A stretch of DNA of 64,000 nt from an uncultured Rhodopila sp. Its GTDB lineage: Bacteria > Pseudomonadota > Alphaproteobacteria > Acetobacterales > Acetobacteraceae. The translations under genes were made by a program, and so were the position numbers. The stretch spans positions 16,080 through 80,079 of the forward strand of contig NZ_CAJATU010000121.1 in the NCBI RefSeq assembly GCF_903944925.1. Direction: 5' to 3'. Under the pieces are notes generated by a model, which saw only the letters and a list, made by a program, of their open reading frames with translations, was not told the DNA's origin and did not search any database. Numbering within the stretch: the first letter of the stretch is position 1; each line of letters opens with the position of its first letter. This document shows positions 52,843 to 62,223 of the stretch, piece by piece.

Positions 52843-52858
52843 GCGCCGGCGGCCTTGG

Positions 52859-54595
52859 TTAGCTGTCTTGGGCTTGCTGGTTGCGACGACGAATCGCGGC
52901 CCCCAGGATGTCGCCCAGCGACGCACCGGAGTCCGAAGACCCGAACTCGGCCATCGCCTGCTTCTCTTCCTCGACTTCCTTGCCCTTGATGGTCAGGGTC
53001 AGCTTGCGGGACTGACGATCCACCGCGGTGATCTTGGCATCGACCTTTTCGCCGACGGCGAAGCGGTCGGGGCGTTGGTCACCCTTGTCGCGGGCCAGTT
53101 CGGCGCGGCGGATGAAGCCGGTCAGCACGTCGTTGACCTTGACCTCGATGCCGTTGGCCTGGACCGCACTGACGATGCAGGTCACGACGTCGCCCTTGTT
53201 GACGGTGTCGAGCACGCTGCGGGCCGGGTCATCGCGCAACTGCTTGATGCCGAGGCTGATGCGTTCCTTCTCCACATCGACGTCGAGCACCTTCGCCTTG
53301 ACGTTCTGGCCCTTTTCGTAGGCCGCCATCGCCGCTTCGCCGGCCTCGTCCCAGGACAGGTCGGACATGTGGATCATGCCGTCGATGTCCGCCGACAGGC
53401 CGATGAACAGGCCGAATTCCGTGATGTTGCGGATTTCGCCCTCGACCTCGGAGCCAATCGGATGCTCCTCGACGAACTGCTCCCACGGGTTGCGCTGGAC
53501 CTGCTTGAGGCCGAGCGAAATCCGCCGCTTGGAGCTGTCCACGTCGAGCACCATGACGTCGACTTCCTGGCTGGTGGACACGATCTTGCCGGGATGGACG
53601 TTCTTTTTCGTCCAGGACATCTCGGAGACGTGAACCAGACCCTCGACGCCGGGTTCCAGCTCCACGAAGGCGCCGTAGTCGGTGATGTTGGTGACGCGGC
53701 CGCTGTATTTCGCGCCCGGCGGGTACTTCGCAGCCACGCCTTCCCACGGATCTGCTTCCAACTGCTTCATGCCCAGGCTGATGCGCTGGGTGTCGGAGTT
53801 GAAGCGGATCACCTGGACCTTGACGGCCTGACCGATGGTCAGCGCCTCGGACGGGTGGTTGATGCGGCGCCAGGCGATGTCGGTGACATGCAGCAGTCCA
53901 TCGACGCCGCCGAGGTCCACGAAGGCGCCATAATCGGTGATGTTCTTCACCACGCCGTCGAGGATCATGCCTTCCTTGAGGCCCTGGATCAGCTCGCTGC
54001 GCTGCTCCGCACGGGTCTCTTCGAGCACCGCCCGGCGGGACACGACAATATTGCCGCGCGCGCGGTCCATCTTGAGGATCTGGAACGGCTGCGGCGTGCC
54101 CATCAGCGGGCCGACGTCGCGCACCGGGCGGATATCCACCTGGCTGCCCGGCAGGAAGGCCACGGCGCCGCCGAGATCGACGGTGAAGCCGCCTTTGACC
54201 CGGCCGTAGATCGTGCCGTCGACGCGTTTCTGCGCCTCGAACGCCTTTTCGAGATTGGTCCACGCCTCTTCGCGGCGGGCCTTCTCACGCGACAGGATGA
54301 TCGCGCCGTCACGGTCTTCGTAGCGCTCGACATACAACTCGATCAGGTCGCCGGGCTTGACTTCCGCCTTGGCGCCGGGCGGGCCGAATTCCTTGAGGGC
54401 GACGCGGCCCTCGGACTTCAGGCCGACATCGACGATGGCGAATTCGTCGGTCAGCCGGAGCACGCGGCCGGTGACGACCGAGCCGTCGAAACTGGTATCC
54501 GTGCCGAGTGTTTCGTCGAGGAGCGAGGCGAAATCCTCGCCCTGGAAATGGTCTTGCACGGGTTCTTGGACACGCGCGGAGGCGGATGCTGCCAT
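52859..54595 (-). CDS. rpsA: 30S ribosomal protein S1
   Basis: S1 binds mRNA on the small ribosomal subunit. The 578-residue protein has six S1 motifs, each with a GxVxxITDYGAFVDL-type strand (for example at about 40-100, 120-190, 205-275, 290-360, 380-450 and 465-540). MAASASARVQEPVQDHFQ at the N-terminus and a C-terminal Gln/Arg-rich tail are typical of alphaproteobacteria. It is followed by sppA, lapA and ihfB in the usual neighbourhood, but cmk, which commonly precedes rpsA, is absent. Confidence 0.95.
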   Translation of the reverse strand: MAASASARVQEPVQDHFQGEDFASLLDETLGTDTSFDGSVVTGRVLRLTDEFAIVDVGLKSEGRVALKEFGPPGAKAEVKPGDLIELYVERYEDRDGAIILSREKARREEAWTNLEKAFEAQKRVDGTIYGRVKGGFTVDLGGAVAFLPGSQVDIRPVRDVGPLMGTPQPFQILKMDRARGNIVVSRRAVLEETRAEQRSELIQGLKEGMILDGVVKNITDYGAFVDLGGVDGLLHVTDIAWRRINHPSEALTIGQAVKVQVIRFNSDTQRISLGMKQLEADPWEGVAAKYPPGAKYSGRVTNITDYGAFVELEPGVEGLVHVSEMSWTKKNVHPGKIVSTSQEVDVMVLDVDSSKRRISLGLKQVQRNPWEQFVEEHPIGSEVEGEIRNITEFGLFIGLSADIDGMIHMSDLSWDEAGEAAMAAYEKGQNVKAKVLDVDVEKERISLGIKQLRDDPARSVLDTVNKGDVVTCIVSAVQANGIEVKVNDVLTGFIRRAELARDKGDQRPDRFAVGEKVDAKITAVDRQSRKLTLTIKGKEVEEEKQAMAEFGSSDSGASLGDILGAAIRRRNQQAQDS

Positions 54596-54941
54596 GAGGT
54601 AGGTGTTTTCCGTTACGGATGGCCGGGGTGGTCCCGGTGATTGCCGTTGGTGTGCGCGTTACCACTGGGGCGGAAACACGACTTGCCCGCGAGCCGGAGG
54701 TGCGGGCCGGGTGAAGGTCGGAACCCTGGCGGGATTGCCGGGGCGGCAGTGAGATAAACTTTTGGACGGGAAAGTCAAGGCGGGGCGGTCGATCGGAAGT
54801 TGCACAGCGGCGCGAGGCAGCGGCGATGCTGTTTCACCCTGCGGTCTCGGCCACGCCGGGCAACGTGCGCCGGCGGGCCCTGAACCCGCACGCGGCCGGG
54901 AGACTGCGCTCACTGGCCTGACGATAGTCCACGGGCGAGCT
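54596..54941. other. Gene-free stretch upstream of rpsA
   Basis: These 346 bases lie between rpsA and the MFS transporter gene, both on the minus strand. The rpsA promoter and leader should be here. S1 autoregulates through its own leader in other bacteria, but I can see no specific structure. No cmk-like coding sequence is present on either strand. Confidence 0.45.
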
Positions 54942-56249
54942 CTACACGGTATGAGGCACCAGCGACTCCACCGCCGCATTGTTGCGTATCTTCAGAGAAA
55001 GCACGCAAATCCCCGCGGCAATGAACCCGAACAGTGCCAATCCGTACAACCCGCCCGCGTAACTGCCGGTCGCATCCTTCATGAATCCCACATACCACGG
55101 CCCGAAAAATCCACCCAGGTTGCCGATGGAATTGATCCAGGCAATGGCCGCCGCCGCGGCCGGACCGGTCAGGAACATCGGCGGCATCGCCCAGAACGGA
55201 CCCTTCGAGCCATAGAAGCCGCAGGCCGCGATGCTCATGCCCGCCAGCGCCCACCATGTGCCCATCGCGGCACCCGCAATGACCAGGCCGGCGGCGGAGA
55301 CGATGCACGCCCAGAACAGGTGCCACCGCCGCTCGCCTGTCCGGTCCGACGCCCATCCCCAGCCGAGCAAAGCCAGCGTGCCGCACAAATACGGGATCAT
55401 CGTCAGCCAACCGACGGTCATGTTGCCGGTGACGCCGAGCGACTTGATGATCTGCGGAATGAAAATCAGCATGCCCAGGCTGGCGGTGACAATGCCGAGG
55501 TAGTTCAGCGCCAGCAGCAGCACCCGCGGGTCGACCATCGCCTGCCACAGGCTCAGCCGCCGCACCGCGTCCTTGGCGTTTCGTTCCGCGGCCAGACGGC
55601 TGGCGAGCCAGGTCTTTTCCGCCGCGGTCAGGAATGTCGCCTGCTCGGGCCTGTCGGTCAGCGCGACCAGCACGACAACGCCAATCAGGATGGTGGGGAC
55701 GGCCTCCAACAAATACATGTGCTGCCAGCCCCGCAGGCCGAACACCCCGTCCAGCGACAGGAATGCGGTCGATAGCGGCGCGCCGGCGGCGACCGCGATC
55801 GGCAGGCCGACAAGAAAGCCGGACATGATGCGGGCGTGGTGGTAGTGCGGGAACCAGTAGGTGAAATACAGCACCAGTCCGGGGAAGAAGCCGGCCTCCG
55901 CGACGCCCAGAAAGAACCGGATGACGGCGAAACTTTGCACCCCGGTGGCAAAGGCGGTGGCGCCCGACAGCAGGCCCCAGGTGATCATGATCCGCGCGAT
56001 CCACAGCCGGGCGCCGACTTTCTCCAGGATGATGTTGCTGGGCACCTCGAACAGGAAATAGCCCCAGTAGAACGTCCCGGCGGCGAAACCGAACTCCGTC
56101 GCGGTCATGTGCAGGTCGCCGCGCATCGTCAGCGCCGCGAACCCCACATTGATGCGATCTACGTAACACAAAAAGTAAGTCAGCACGGCGATCGGCAGTA
56201 AACGCAAATAAATCTTGCGAATCGCCGAACGTTCGACGCCATCCGTCAT
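54942..56249 (-). CDS. MFS transporter, anion:cation symporter (galactonate/phthalate-type)
   Basis: This 435-residue protein has 12 predicted transmembrane helices. The N-terminus (RKIYLRLLPIAVLTYFLCYVDRINVGFAALTM) and GYFLFEVPSNIILEKVGARLWIARIMITWG (about 72-101) are characteristic of the ACS family, which takes up organic anions such as sugar acids, phthalate or tartrate. A GGAGG site precedes the ATG. It lies 61 bases after the HyuB-like gene on the same strand, so it may import that enzyme's substrate. Confidence 0.88.
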   Translation of the reverse strand: MTDGVERSAIRKIYLRLLPIAVLTYFLCYVDRINVGFAALTMRGDLHMTATEFGFAAGTFYWGYFLFEVPSNIILEKVGARLWIARIMITWGLLSGATAFATGVQSFAVIRFFLGVAEAGFFPGLVLYFTYWFPHYHHARIMSGFLVGLPIAVAAGAPLSTAFLSLDGVFGLRGWQHMYLLEAVPTILIGVVVLVALTDRPEQATFLTAAEKTWLASRLAAERNAKDAVRRLSLWQAMVDPRVLLLALNYLGIVTASLGMLIFIPQIIKSLGVTGNMTVGWLTMIPYLCGTLALLGWGWASDRTGERRWHLFWACIVSAAGLVIAGAAMGTWWALAGMSIAACGFYGSKGPFWAMPPMFLTGPAAAAAIAWINSIGNLGGFFGPWYVGFMKDATGSYAGGLYGLALFGFIAAGICVLSLKIRNNAAVESLVPHTV

Positions 56250-56310
56250 GCAAGCCTCCCTGTGCCGCCCGTTTGCGGGCTGGTTGCCGGAAGCCTAATG
56301 CGGAAAGCGG

Positions 56311-58041
56311 TCAGTGAGCCAATCGCAATCGCGCGGTTTCCTCCGCATCGATCTCACCGTCGCCGGACAAGGCAATCTTATAACGCGCACGCGCAATGTC
56401 CGCCGACACCAGGCCATCGCGCACGTCCCGCGCAACCAATGCCGGGTCCCGCTCGGCCGGATCGCCCATTCCCGCCCCGCCGGGCAGTTCCAGCACAAGG
56501 CGGTCGCCATCGGGAATGACCTGCAGGCCCTTGGTGCGCAGGGTCGCCCCCGATTTCAACGCCACGCGCCCGGGCGCGCCGTCCAGACCGCCGTCGCGGC
56601 CCTTCGGTGCGTGGGCGACGCGGTCGAAACTGGCGTTGACGGCAAATGCCAGGTCGCCCTTGGTGCCAATCTGCATGATCTGGCCGGCGCCACCGCGGGT
56701 GCGCCCCGCGCCACCCGAATCCGGCTTCAGCTCCTTCCGCCACACCACGATCGGCGCCACGTTCTCGGTCGCCTCCACCGGCATGGTGCGCACGCCGGAG
56801 GGGAAGGCGGTGGCGTCCAGTCCGTCCCGCGCCGGCCGCGCACCGGTGCCGCCGGAGTTGAACGTGATGACCTCGAAATCGCCGATGACCGGCCGGTTGC
56901 CGCGCGCCTGGCCGGAGATCGCGCCGCCGCCGCGCAACGGCGGGTTCCACAAGGCTGACGCACCCTCGGCGGTGACGCGATCCGGCACCGCCTGGTGCAG
57001 GCAGCCCATCATCAGGTCCGGCAGCAGGTGGCCGATGACGTGGCGGACGGAGACGGGGTAGGGGCGAGGGGCGTTCAGGATGCAGCCCTCCGGAATGGCC
57101 ATCCGGAACGGTGCCAGCGAGGCCCAGTTGTTCGGAATCTCCGGCGCCACGACGCATTTGATGCCGAAACAGGAATACGCCCGGCAATAGGCCGGCGGAA
57201 CGTTAATGCCGCGTGACGACAGCCCGGAGGTGCCGGCGAAATCAACCTCGATAGTTTCTTCGCCGATATGCATCGACGCGGCGAGGCGGACAGGTTCCTC
57301 ATACCCGTCGGACCAGATCTCCGCGGCGTAGGTGCCCCGCGGCAGGCGGCCGATCTCCGCCAGGGTGGCGCGGCGGGAACTGTCGAAAATGAACTCCGCC
57401 AGCGGATCGAGGCCGGACATGCCGAATTCGTCCATCATCTCGGCAAGCCGTCTCGCCGCCGCGTCATTGCATGCGCATAGCGAATAAATATCGCCTTCCA
57501 GTTCGATCGGCAAACGAGATCCCGCGCGCATGAAGTCGAAGAACGTTTCGTTCGGAACGCCGCGGTCGAAACATTTGACGATCGGGATATACATGCCTTC
57601 CTCGAACACCGAGCGCCCCTCCGGCCCCATGCCGAGACCGCCGATATCGATGACATGCGCGGTGTTGGCGAACAGGCCGGCGATGGCGCCGTTGTGGAAG
57701 GCGGGGCTGACGACGGTCAGGTCGTGCAGGTGGCCGGTGCCGAGCCACGGGTCGTTGGTGATGTAATGATCGCCCTGCCGCATGCCGGCGGCGGGGAATT
57801 TCGCCAGGAAGTGGCCGACGGACTCGGCCATGGAGTTGACGTGGCCCGGGGTGCCGGTGACCGCCTGCGCCAGCATCCGCCCGTGCAGGTCGAAAATCCC
57901 GGCGGAGAGGTCCCCGGCTTCCCGCACCGTGGTGGAAAAGGCGGTGCGAATCATGATCTGCGCCTGTTCCTCGACCACGGCGATGAGGCGGTTCCACATG
58001 ATCTGGCGGTGGATCCGGGCGAGGGGGTCGGCTGGAGGCAT
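56311..58041 (-). CDS. hyuB: Hydantoinase B / oxoprolinase family protein
   Basis: This 576-residue protein matches the HyuB (N-methylhydantoinase B / 5-oxoprolinase) family: IHRQIMWNRLIAVVEEQAQIMIRTAFSTTVREAGDLSAG near the N-terminus (about 9-47), GHVNSM, and HYITNDPWLGTGHLHDL (about 89-105). Family members open cyclic amides with ATP, usually together with HyuA. No hyuA is adjacent on either side, which is unusual. ATG 58041 has GGAGG close by. The MFS gene downstream probably shares the transcript. Confidence 0.87.
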   Translation of the reverse strand: MPPADPLARIHRQIMWNRLIAVVEEQAQIMIRTAFSTTVREAGDLSAGIFDLHGRMLAQAVTGTPGHVNSMAESVGHFLAKFPAAGMRQGDHYITNDPWLGTGHLHDLTVVSPAFHNGAIAGLFANTAHVIDIGGLGMGPEGRSVFEEGMYIPIVKCFDRGVPNETFFDFMRAGSRLPIELEGDIYSLCACNDAAARRLAEMMDEFGMSGLDPLAEFIFDSSRRATLAEIGRLPRGTYAAEIWSDGYEEPVRLAASMHIGEETIEVDFAGTSGLSSRGINVPPAYCRAYSCFGIKCVVAPEIPNNWASLAPFRMAIPEGCILNAPRPYPVSVRHVIGHLLPDLMMGCLHQAVPDRVTAEGASALWNPPLRGGGAISGQARGNRPVIGDFEVITFNSGGTGARPARDGLDATAFPSGVRTMPVEATENVAPIVVWRKELKPDSGGAGRTRGGAGQIMQIGTKGDLAFAVNASFDRVAHAPKGRDGGLDGAPGRVALKSGATLRTKGLQVIPDGDRLVLELPGGAGMGDPAERDPALVARDVRDGLVSADIARARYKIALSGDGEIDAEETARLRLAH

Positions 58042-58191
58042 TGGTCGGGTCCCGCGTGGTTCGGGGATCAGTGTGGCATGCCACGCATCACCGTGCCATC
58101 GGACTGATATCCGTTTTCCACTACGTCGCCAAGCAAGCGACAAATTGCCGCAGACTTTACGCTGCTGCTGCCGCTCCCCGGCGCGTAACGT

Positions 58192-58899
58192 TCACTCCAT
58201 CAGCCAAACCGGCTCCTTCACCCGTTTCAGGAACGCCGCGTGTGCCGCCAGTTCCGCCTCCGTCGGCTGAATCGGCAACGGCGTCCGCGGACCCGTATGC
58301 ACATAGACCGTCACCGGCCCGCGCGCGTCCTGCGCCGCCAGCGACAGTCCGCGCTGCCGCCCGCCGGTCAGCTCGACATAGACCTCCGCCAGCAGCCGGC
58401 AGTCGAGCAGGGCATTGTGCGTCGTCCGCGCCGACAGGTCGATCGCGAACCGGCGGCACAGCGCATCCAGGCTGTTCGGCATCCCCGGAAACCGGGTCTT
58501 CGCCAGCGCCAGAGTATCGATCATCCGCTCCCGCGGAAGCCGAGGCAGGCCCGCGCGGCCGAACTCCATGTCCAGGAACCCGAAGTCGAACGGGGCATTG
58601 TGCGCGATCAGCTTGCTGTCGCCGAAGAACGCCAGAAGCTCCACCGCCACGGCCGCGAACAGCGGCTTTCCCGCAACGTCAGCGGACGTCATGCCGTGAA
58701 CGCGGCTGGCCTCGGCGGGAATGTCGCGTTCCGGATCGATCAGGGCATGGAAATGCCGCCCCGTCGGCAGTTCATTGATCAGCTCCAGCGCCGCGACCTC
58801 GATCACCCGGTCGCCGTTCAGCGGGTCCAGCCCGGTGGTCTCGGTGTCGAACAAAACCGATCTCGCCTCATAGCCGATCGGCACCGGCAGTCCGGTCAT
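58192..58899 (-). CDS. dnaQ: DNA polymerase III epsilon subunit (3'-5' exonuclease)
   Basis: DnaQ proofreads replication. The 235-residue protein has ExoI VLFDTETTGLDP (catalytic Asp 18 and Glu 20), ExoII HNAPFDFGFLDMEF and ExoIII-epsilon HNALLDCRLLAEVYVELTGG, all in order. The C-terminal tail (AAHAAFLKRVKEPVWL) is a usual polymerase-binding end in alphaproteobacteria. It is a single gene between the MetE-like and HyuB genes on the same strand. Confidence 0.93.
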   Translation of the reverse strand: MTGLPVPIGYEARSVLFDTETTGLDPLNGDRVIEVAALELINELPTGRHFHALIDPERDIPAEASRVHGMTSADVAGKPLFAAVAVELLAFFGDSKLIAHNAPFDFGFLDMEFGRAGLPRLPRERMIDTLALAKTRFPGMPNSLDALCRRFAIDLSARTTHNALLDCRLLAEVYVELTGGRQRGLSLAAQDARGPVTVYVHTGPRTPLPIQPTEAELAAHAAFLKRVKEPVWLME

Positions 58900-58961
58900 G
58901 CGCAGCCCTCAATCCAAATCCGGGGCGCATCATACCCGGAACCGCCCGAGTCGGGCGGAAT

Positions 58962-60080
58962 TCACACCCCGCCCCAGACCTCTCGCGCCACCTCCACGCA
59001 CAGCGCCAGCTTCGCCCATTGCTGGTCCTCGGTCAGCGTGTTGCCTTCCTCGGTGGAGGCGAACCCGCATTGCGGCGACAGCGCCAACTGTTCCAGCGGC
59101 AGGTACTTCGCCGCATCGTCGATCCGCCGCTTCAGCGCGTCCTTGCTCTCCAGCTCACCGGTCTTGCTGGTCATCAGCCCGAGCACGACGATCTTGGGAC
59201 CGCGCGGCACGAAGCGCAGCGGCTCGAACCCGCCGGCCCGTTCGGAGTCGTATTCCATGAAATACGCATCCGCGTTGATCTGGTTGAACAGCACCTCCGC
59301 CACCGGCTCGTACCCGCCCGACGCCACCCAGGTGGAGCGGAAATTGCCGCGGCAGAGATGCATCGAGATCGTCATCCCCGGCGGCCGCCCGGCGATCGCC
59401 TGGTTCAGCATCCGCGCGTAGATGCCCAGCAAATCCTCGACATGCTCGCCGCGCGCCTGCAGCCCGGCGATCTGCGCCGGGTCGCAGAGATAGGCGATGT
59501 TGACCTCATCGAGTTGCAGATACCGGCACCCGGCCTCCCCGAACGCCGCCACCGCCTTGCGATAAGCCGCGCCGAGATCGTCGAAAAACGGCTCCAGCGT
59601 CGGATACACGCTCCTATCGATCGCCTCCCGCCCGCCGCGGAAATGCACCACCGACGGCGACGGGATGGTCTGCTTCGGCACCGCCGAACGCACATGGCCG
59701 GCGAGGAAGCGGTAGTGATCGATCATCACCGGCTGCGTATAGCCGATGCGTTCGCTCACCCGCAGCTTGTGGCCGAGCGGCACGCCGCCCTGGAACTGGA
59801 TTTTCTGTTCCGGCTCGTACACCTCCACCCCGTCGAGACCGGCAACAAAATCGTAGTGCCAGTAGGCGCGGCGGTATTCGCCGTCGGTTGCGGCGCGCAG
59901 GCCGATGGAGTCCTGCCTGGCAATGGCGGCGGTGATGCAACGGTCCTCGACCTCACGCAACGCGTCATCCGGCAACGCGCCGGCTTTCCATTGCGCCCTG
60001 GCATGCTGTAAAATCTTCGGGCGCAGCAGGCTGCCGACATGATCCGCCCGGAACGGCGGGGCAATTCTGGCCTGTGTCAT
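58962..60080 (-). CDS. Cobalamin-independent methionine synthase-like (MetE C-terminal-domain type)
   Basis: This 372-residue protein corresponds to the C-terminal catalytic domain of MetE. Zinc ligands are visible as His 241 and Cys 243 (MHLCRGN), Glu 276 (FMEYDSE) and Cys 338 (SPQCGFAS). It lacks the folate-binding N-terminal half of full MetE. Such short proteins are often labelled 5-methyltetrahydropteroyltriglutamate-homocysteine methyltransferase, though some use other methyl donors. The ATG at 60080 follows GGGAGAAGAAAC. No riboswitch is apparent in the long upstream region. Confidence 0.86.
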   Translation of the reverse strand: MTQARIAPPFRADHVGSLLRPKILQHARAQWKAGALPDDALREVEDRCITAAIARQDSIGLRAATDGEYRRAYWHYDFVAGLDGVEVYEPEQKIQFQGGVPLGHKLRVSERIGYTQPVMIDHYRFLAGHVRSAVPKQTIPSPSVVHFRGGREAIDRSVYPTLEPFFDDLGAAYRKAVAAFGEAGCRYLQLDEVNIAYLCDPAQIAGLQARGEHVEDLLGIYARMLNQAIAGRPPGMTISMHLCRGNFRSTWVASGGYEPVAEVLFNQINADAYFMEYDSERAGGFEPLRFVPRGPKIVVLGLMTSKTGELESKDALKRRIDDAAKYLPLEQLALSPQCGFASTEEGNTLTEDQQWAKLALCVEVAREVWGGV

Positions 60081-60501
60081 GAATGTTTCTTCTCCCGGTT
60101 CATCGTCGTTGCCGCGAGCGTGCCGGGTGCGGTTATGGATGTAAAGCGACCAGCCAGCGTTTCGCAGGCGGCACTTTGCTGCCGATTTCTGTGACAATCG
60201 CACTTTTGCGATCAGCGGTCATCTTCGGGTTGACTAACTTCCTGTCGATTGTCTAATATTTACGCCGTTGGCTGGCGATCAATCGCCGCCAATCTGGGCA
60301 GATCAGCGCGTGTCACAGCGGCACTCGCATTGAAGCTTCCCGGCCGCGGCTCGCTTATGCCGCGCCGGGCGGGTCGGCTGCGGTCGCACTGGAACGTGCC
60401 ATGACAGCGAACCGGAAACGGCCGCCGGCCGATAAGAGTCTCACCCGCCGGTCTGGTTCACCGGTGGGTGAGACGACCCAACCCACCCGGGAAAAATTCG
60501 C
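60081..60501. other. Long intergenic region between MetE-like gene and aceA terminator
   Basis: This stretch of over 400 bases has no open frame worth calling. It contains a plus-strand promoter-like pair (TTGACT 60230-60235, 17-base spacer, CTAATA 60253-60258) and a strong hairpin at 60438-60474. The promoter of the MetE-like gene on the minus strand must be in the left part. Confidence 0.45.
60265..60480 (+). ncRNA. Candidate small RNA (speculative)
   Basis: A good sigma-70-like promoter (60230-60258) points into about 210 bases without a protein gene. The stretch ends with a hairpin made of a perfect 9-bp outer stem (GTCTCACCC 60438-60446 with GGGTGAGAC 60466-60474) and an inner CCGGT/ACCGG pairing. 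The hairpin lacks a T-run, so the 3' end is uncertain. No similarity to a named RNA is recognised. Confidence 0.2.
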
Positions 60502-60537
60502 AAAAAAACGGCCCCGGAGCGATGCGCTCCGAGGCCG
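60502..60537 (-). terminator. Intrinsic terminator of aceA
   Basis: On the minus strand, 25 bases after the aceA stop, a 12-bp stem with one G-T pair (60536-60525 with 60521-60510, loop of 3) is followed directly by CG and seven T residues. This is the clearest intrinsic terminator in the window. Confidence 0.88.
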
Positions 60538-60561
60538 ATTGACATCAGATCCGGCCGGATG

Positions 60562-62223
60562 TTAGCCGAACTGGTTCATCGTGTTGTGCGCGCCGCCGGC
60601 CTTCAGGGCCGCCTCGCCGGCGAAGTATTCCTTGTGGTCGTCGCCAAGATCCGAACCCGCCATGTTCTGGTGGCGCACGCAGGCGACACCCTTGCGGATT
60701 TCCTGACGCTGCACGTTCAGCACGTAGCCGAGCATGCCCTCGGACCCGAAATACTCCTTGCACAGGTCGTTCGCGGCCAGTGCCTCGGTGTGGTACGTCG
60801 GCAGCGTGATCAGGTGGTGGAAGATGCCGGCGCGCTTCGCCGCATCCGCCTGGAAGGTGCGGATGCGCTCATCGGCTTCCGCCGCCAGCTTGGTGCCGTC
60901 ATAATCCACGCTCATGAGCTTCGCGCGGTCATAGTCGGCGACGGAGTTCTTATCCTGCGCGGCCCAGGCATCGTAGACCTGCTGGCGGAAATTCAGCGTC
61001 CAGTTGAACGACGGCGAATTGTTGTAGGCCAGCTTGGCGTTCGGCACGACGGCGCGGATGCGGTCCATCATGCTGGCGATCTGCTCGATATGCGGCTTCT
61101 CGGTTTCGATCCACAGCAGGTCTGCGCCATTCTGCAACGACGTGATGCTGTCGAGCACGCAACGATCCGCCCCGGTTCCGGCACGGAACTGGAACAGGTT
61201 GCTCGGCAGGCGCTTCGGCCGCAGCAGCTTGCCGTTGCGGTTCAGCACGACATCGCCGTTGCGGGCGGTTTCCGGGGTGATTTCCTCGCAGTCCAGGAAG
61301 GAGTTGTACTGGTCGCCCAAATCGCCCGGCGTGTGGCTGACCGCGATCTGCTTCGTCAGGCCCGCGCCGAGCGAGTCGGTGCGCGTAACGATGATGCCGT
61401 CTTCGACGCCGAGCTCAAGGAACGCATAGCGAATGGCGCGCACCTTGGCGATGAAGTCCTCATGCGGCACGGTCACCTTGCCGTCCTGGTGGCCGCACTG
61501 CTTTTCGTCGGACACCTGGTTTTCAATCTGCAGCGCGCAGGCGCCGGCCTCGATCATCTTCTTGGCCAGCAGATACGTTGCCTCGGCGTTGCCGAAGCCC
61601 GCGTCGATGTCCGCGATGATCGGCACGACATGGGTCTCGTAGTTTTCCACCTTCGCCAGCAACACGGCTTCCTTGGCGCTGTCCTTGGCCTTGCGGGCGG
61701 CGTCGATCTCGCGGAACAGTCCGGCGAGTTCGCGTGCGTCGGCCTGGCGCAGGAAAGTGTAGATTTCCTGGATCAGCGCCGGAACCGAGGTCTTTTCGTG
61801 CATGGACTGGTCCGGCAGCGGCCCGAATTCCGAGCGCAACGCGGCGACCATCCAGCCCGACAGATAGATGTAGCGGCGCTTGGTGGTGCCGAAATGCTTC
61901 TTGACGGCAATCATCTGCTGCTGGGCAACGAAGCCGTGCCATGCGCCCAGCGACTGGGTATACAGCGCCGGATCGGCGTCATAGGCCGCCATGTCGGCGC
62001 GCATCACGCCGGCGGTGAAGCGGGCAATGTCCAGACCGGTCTGGAAGCGGTTCTCCAGGCGCATGCGCGCGACGGACTCGGGGTTGATCCCGTCCCAGGT
62101 GCCCTTCTTGCTCTCGATCAGGGCTGCCACCTTGGCGGTGTTCTCCTGATAGGAGGAAACACCGCCGGCGCGGGCGGAAACTCCGCCAACCAGACCGTCG
62201 GGAGCAAAATTCCGTCTGTCCAT
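60562..62223 (-). CDS. aceA: Isocitrate lyase (long form)
   Basis: Isocitrate lyase splits isocitrate into succinate and glyoxylate, the first glyoxylate-shunt step for growth on acetate or C2 compounds. The 553-residue protein is the long type. The catalytic Cys 243 lies in DEKQCGHQDGKVTVPHEDF, and IIADIDAGFGNAEATY (about 202-217) binds the metal. A site AAGGAAAG precedes ATG 62223. The gene ends in a strong terminator and is transcribed alone. Malate synthase is not in the window, but a glcD-like gene 1.7 kb away also deals with glyoxylate. Confidence 0.93.
   Translation of the reverse strand: MDRRNFAPDGLVGGVSARAGGVSSYQENTAKVAALIESKKGTWDGINPESVARMRLENRFQTGLDIARFTAGVMRADMAAYDADPALYTQSLGAWHGFVAQQQMIAVKKHFGTTKRRYIYLSGWMVAALRSEFGPLPDQSMHEKTSVPALIQEIYTFLRQADARELAGLFREIDAARKAKDSAKEAVLLAKVENYETHVVPIIADIDAGFGNAEATYLLAKKMIEAGACALQIENQVSDEKQCGHQDGKVTVPHEDFIAKVRAIRYAFLELGVEDGIIVTRTDSLGAGLTKQIAVSHTPGDLGDQYNSFLDCEEITPETARNGDVVLNRNGKLLRPKRLPSNLFQFRAGTGADRCVLDSITSLQNGADLLWIETEKPHIEQIASMMDRIRAVVPNAKLAYNNSPSFNWTLNFRQQVYDAWAAQDKNSVADYDRAKLMSVDYDGTKLAAEADERIRTFQADAAKRAGIFHHLITLPTYHTEALAANDLCKEYFGSEGMLGYVLNVQRQEIRKGVACVRHQNMAGSDLGDDHKEYFAGEAALKAGGAHNTMNQFG

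Noticed and set aside
60081..60264. SAM- or cobalamin-type riboswitch upstream of the MetE-like gene
   Set aside because: I looked for the characteristic conserved boxes and stem layout and found none.
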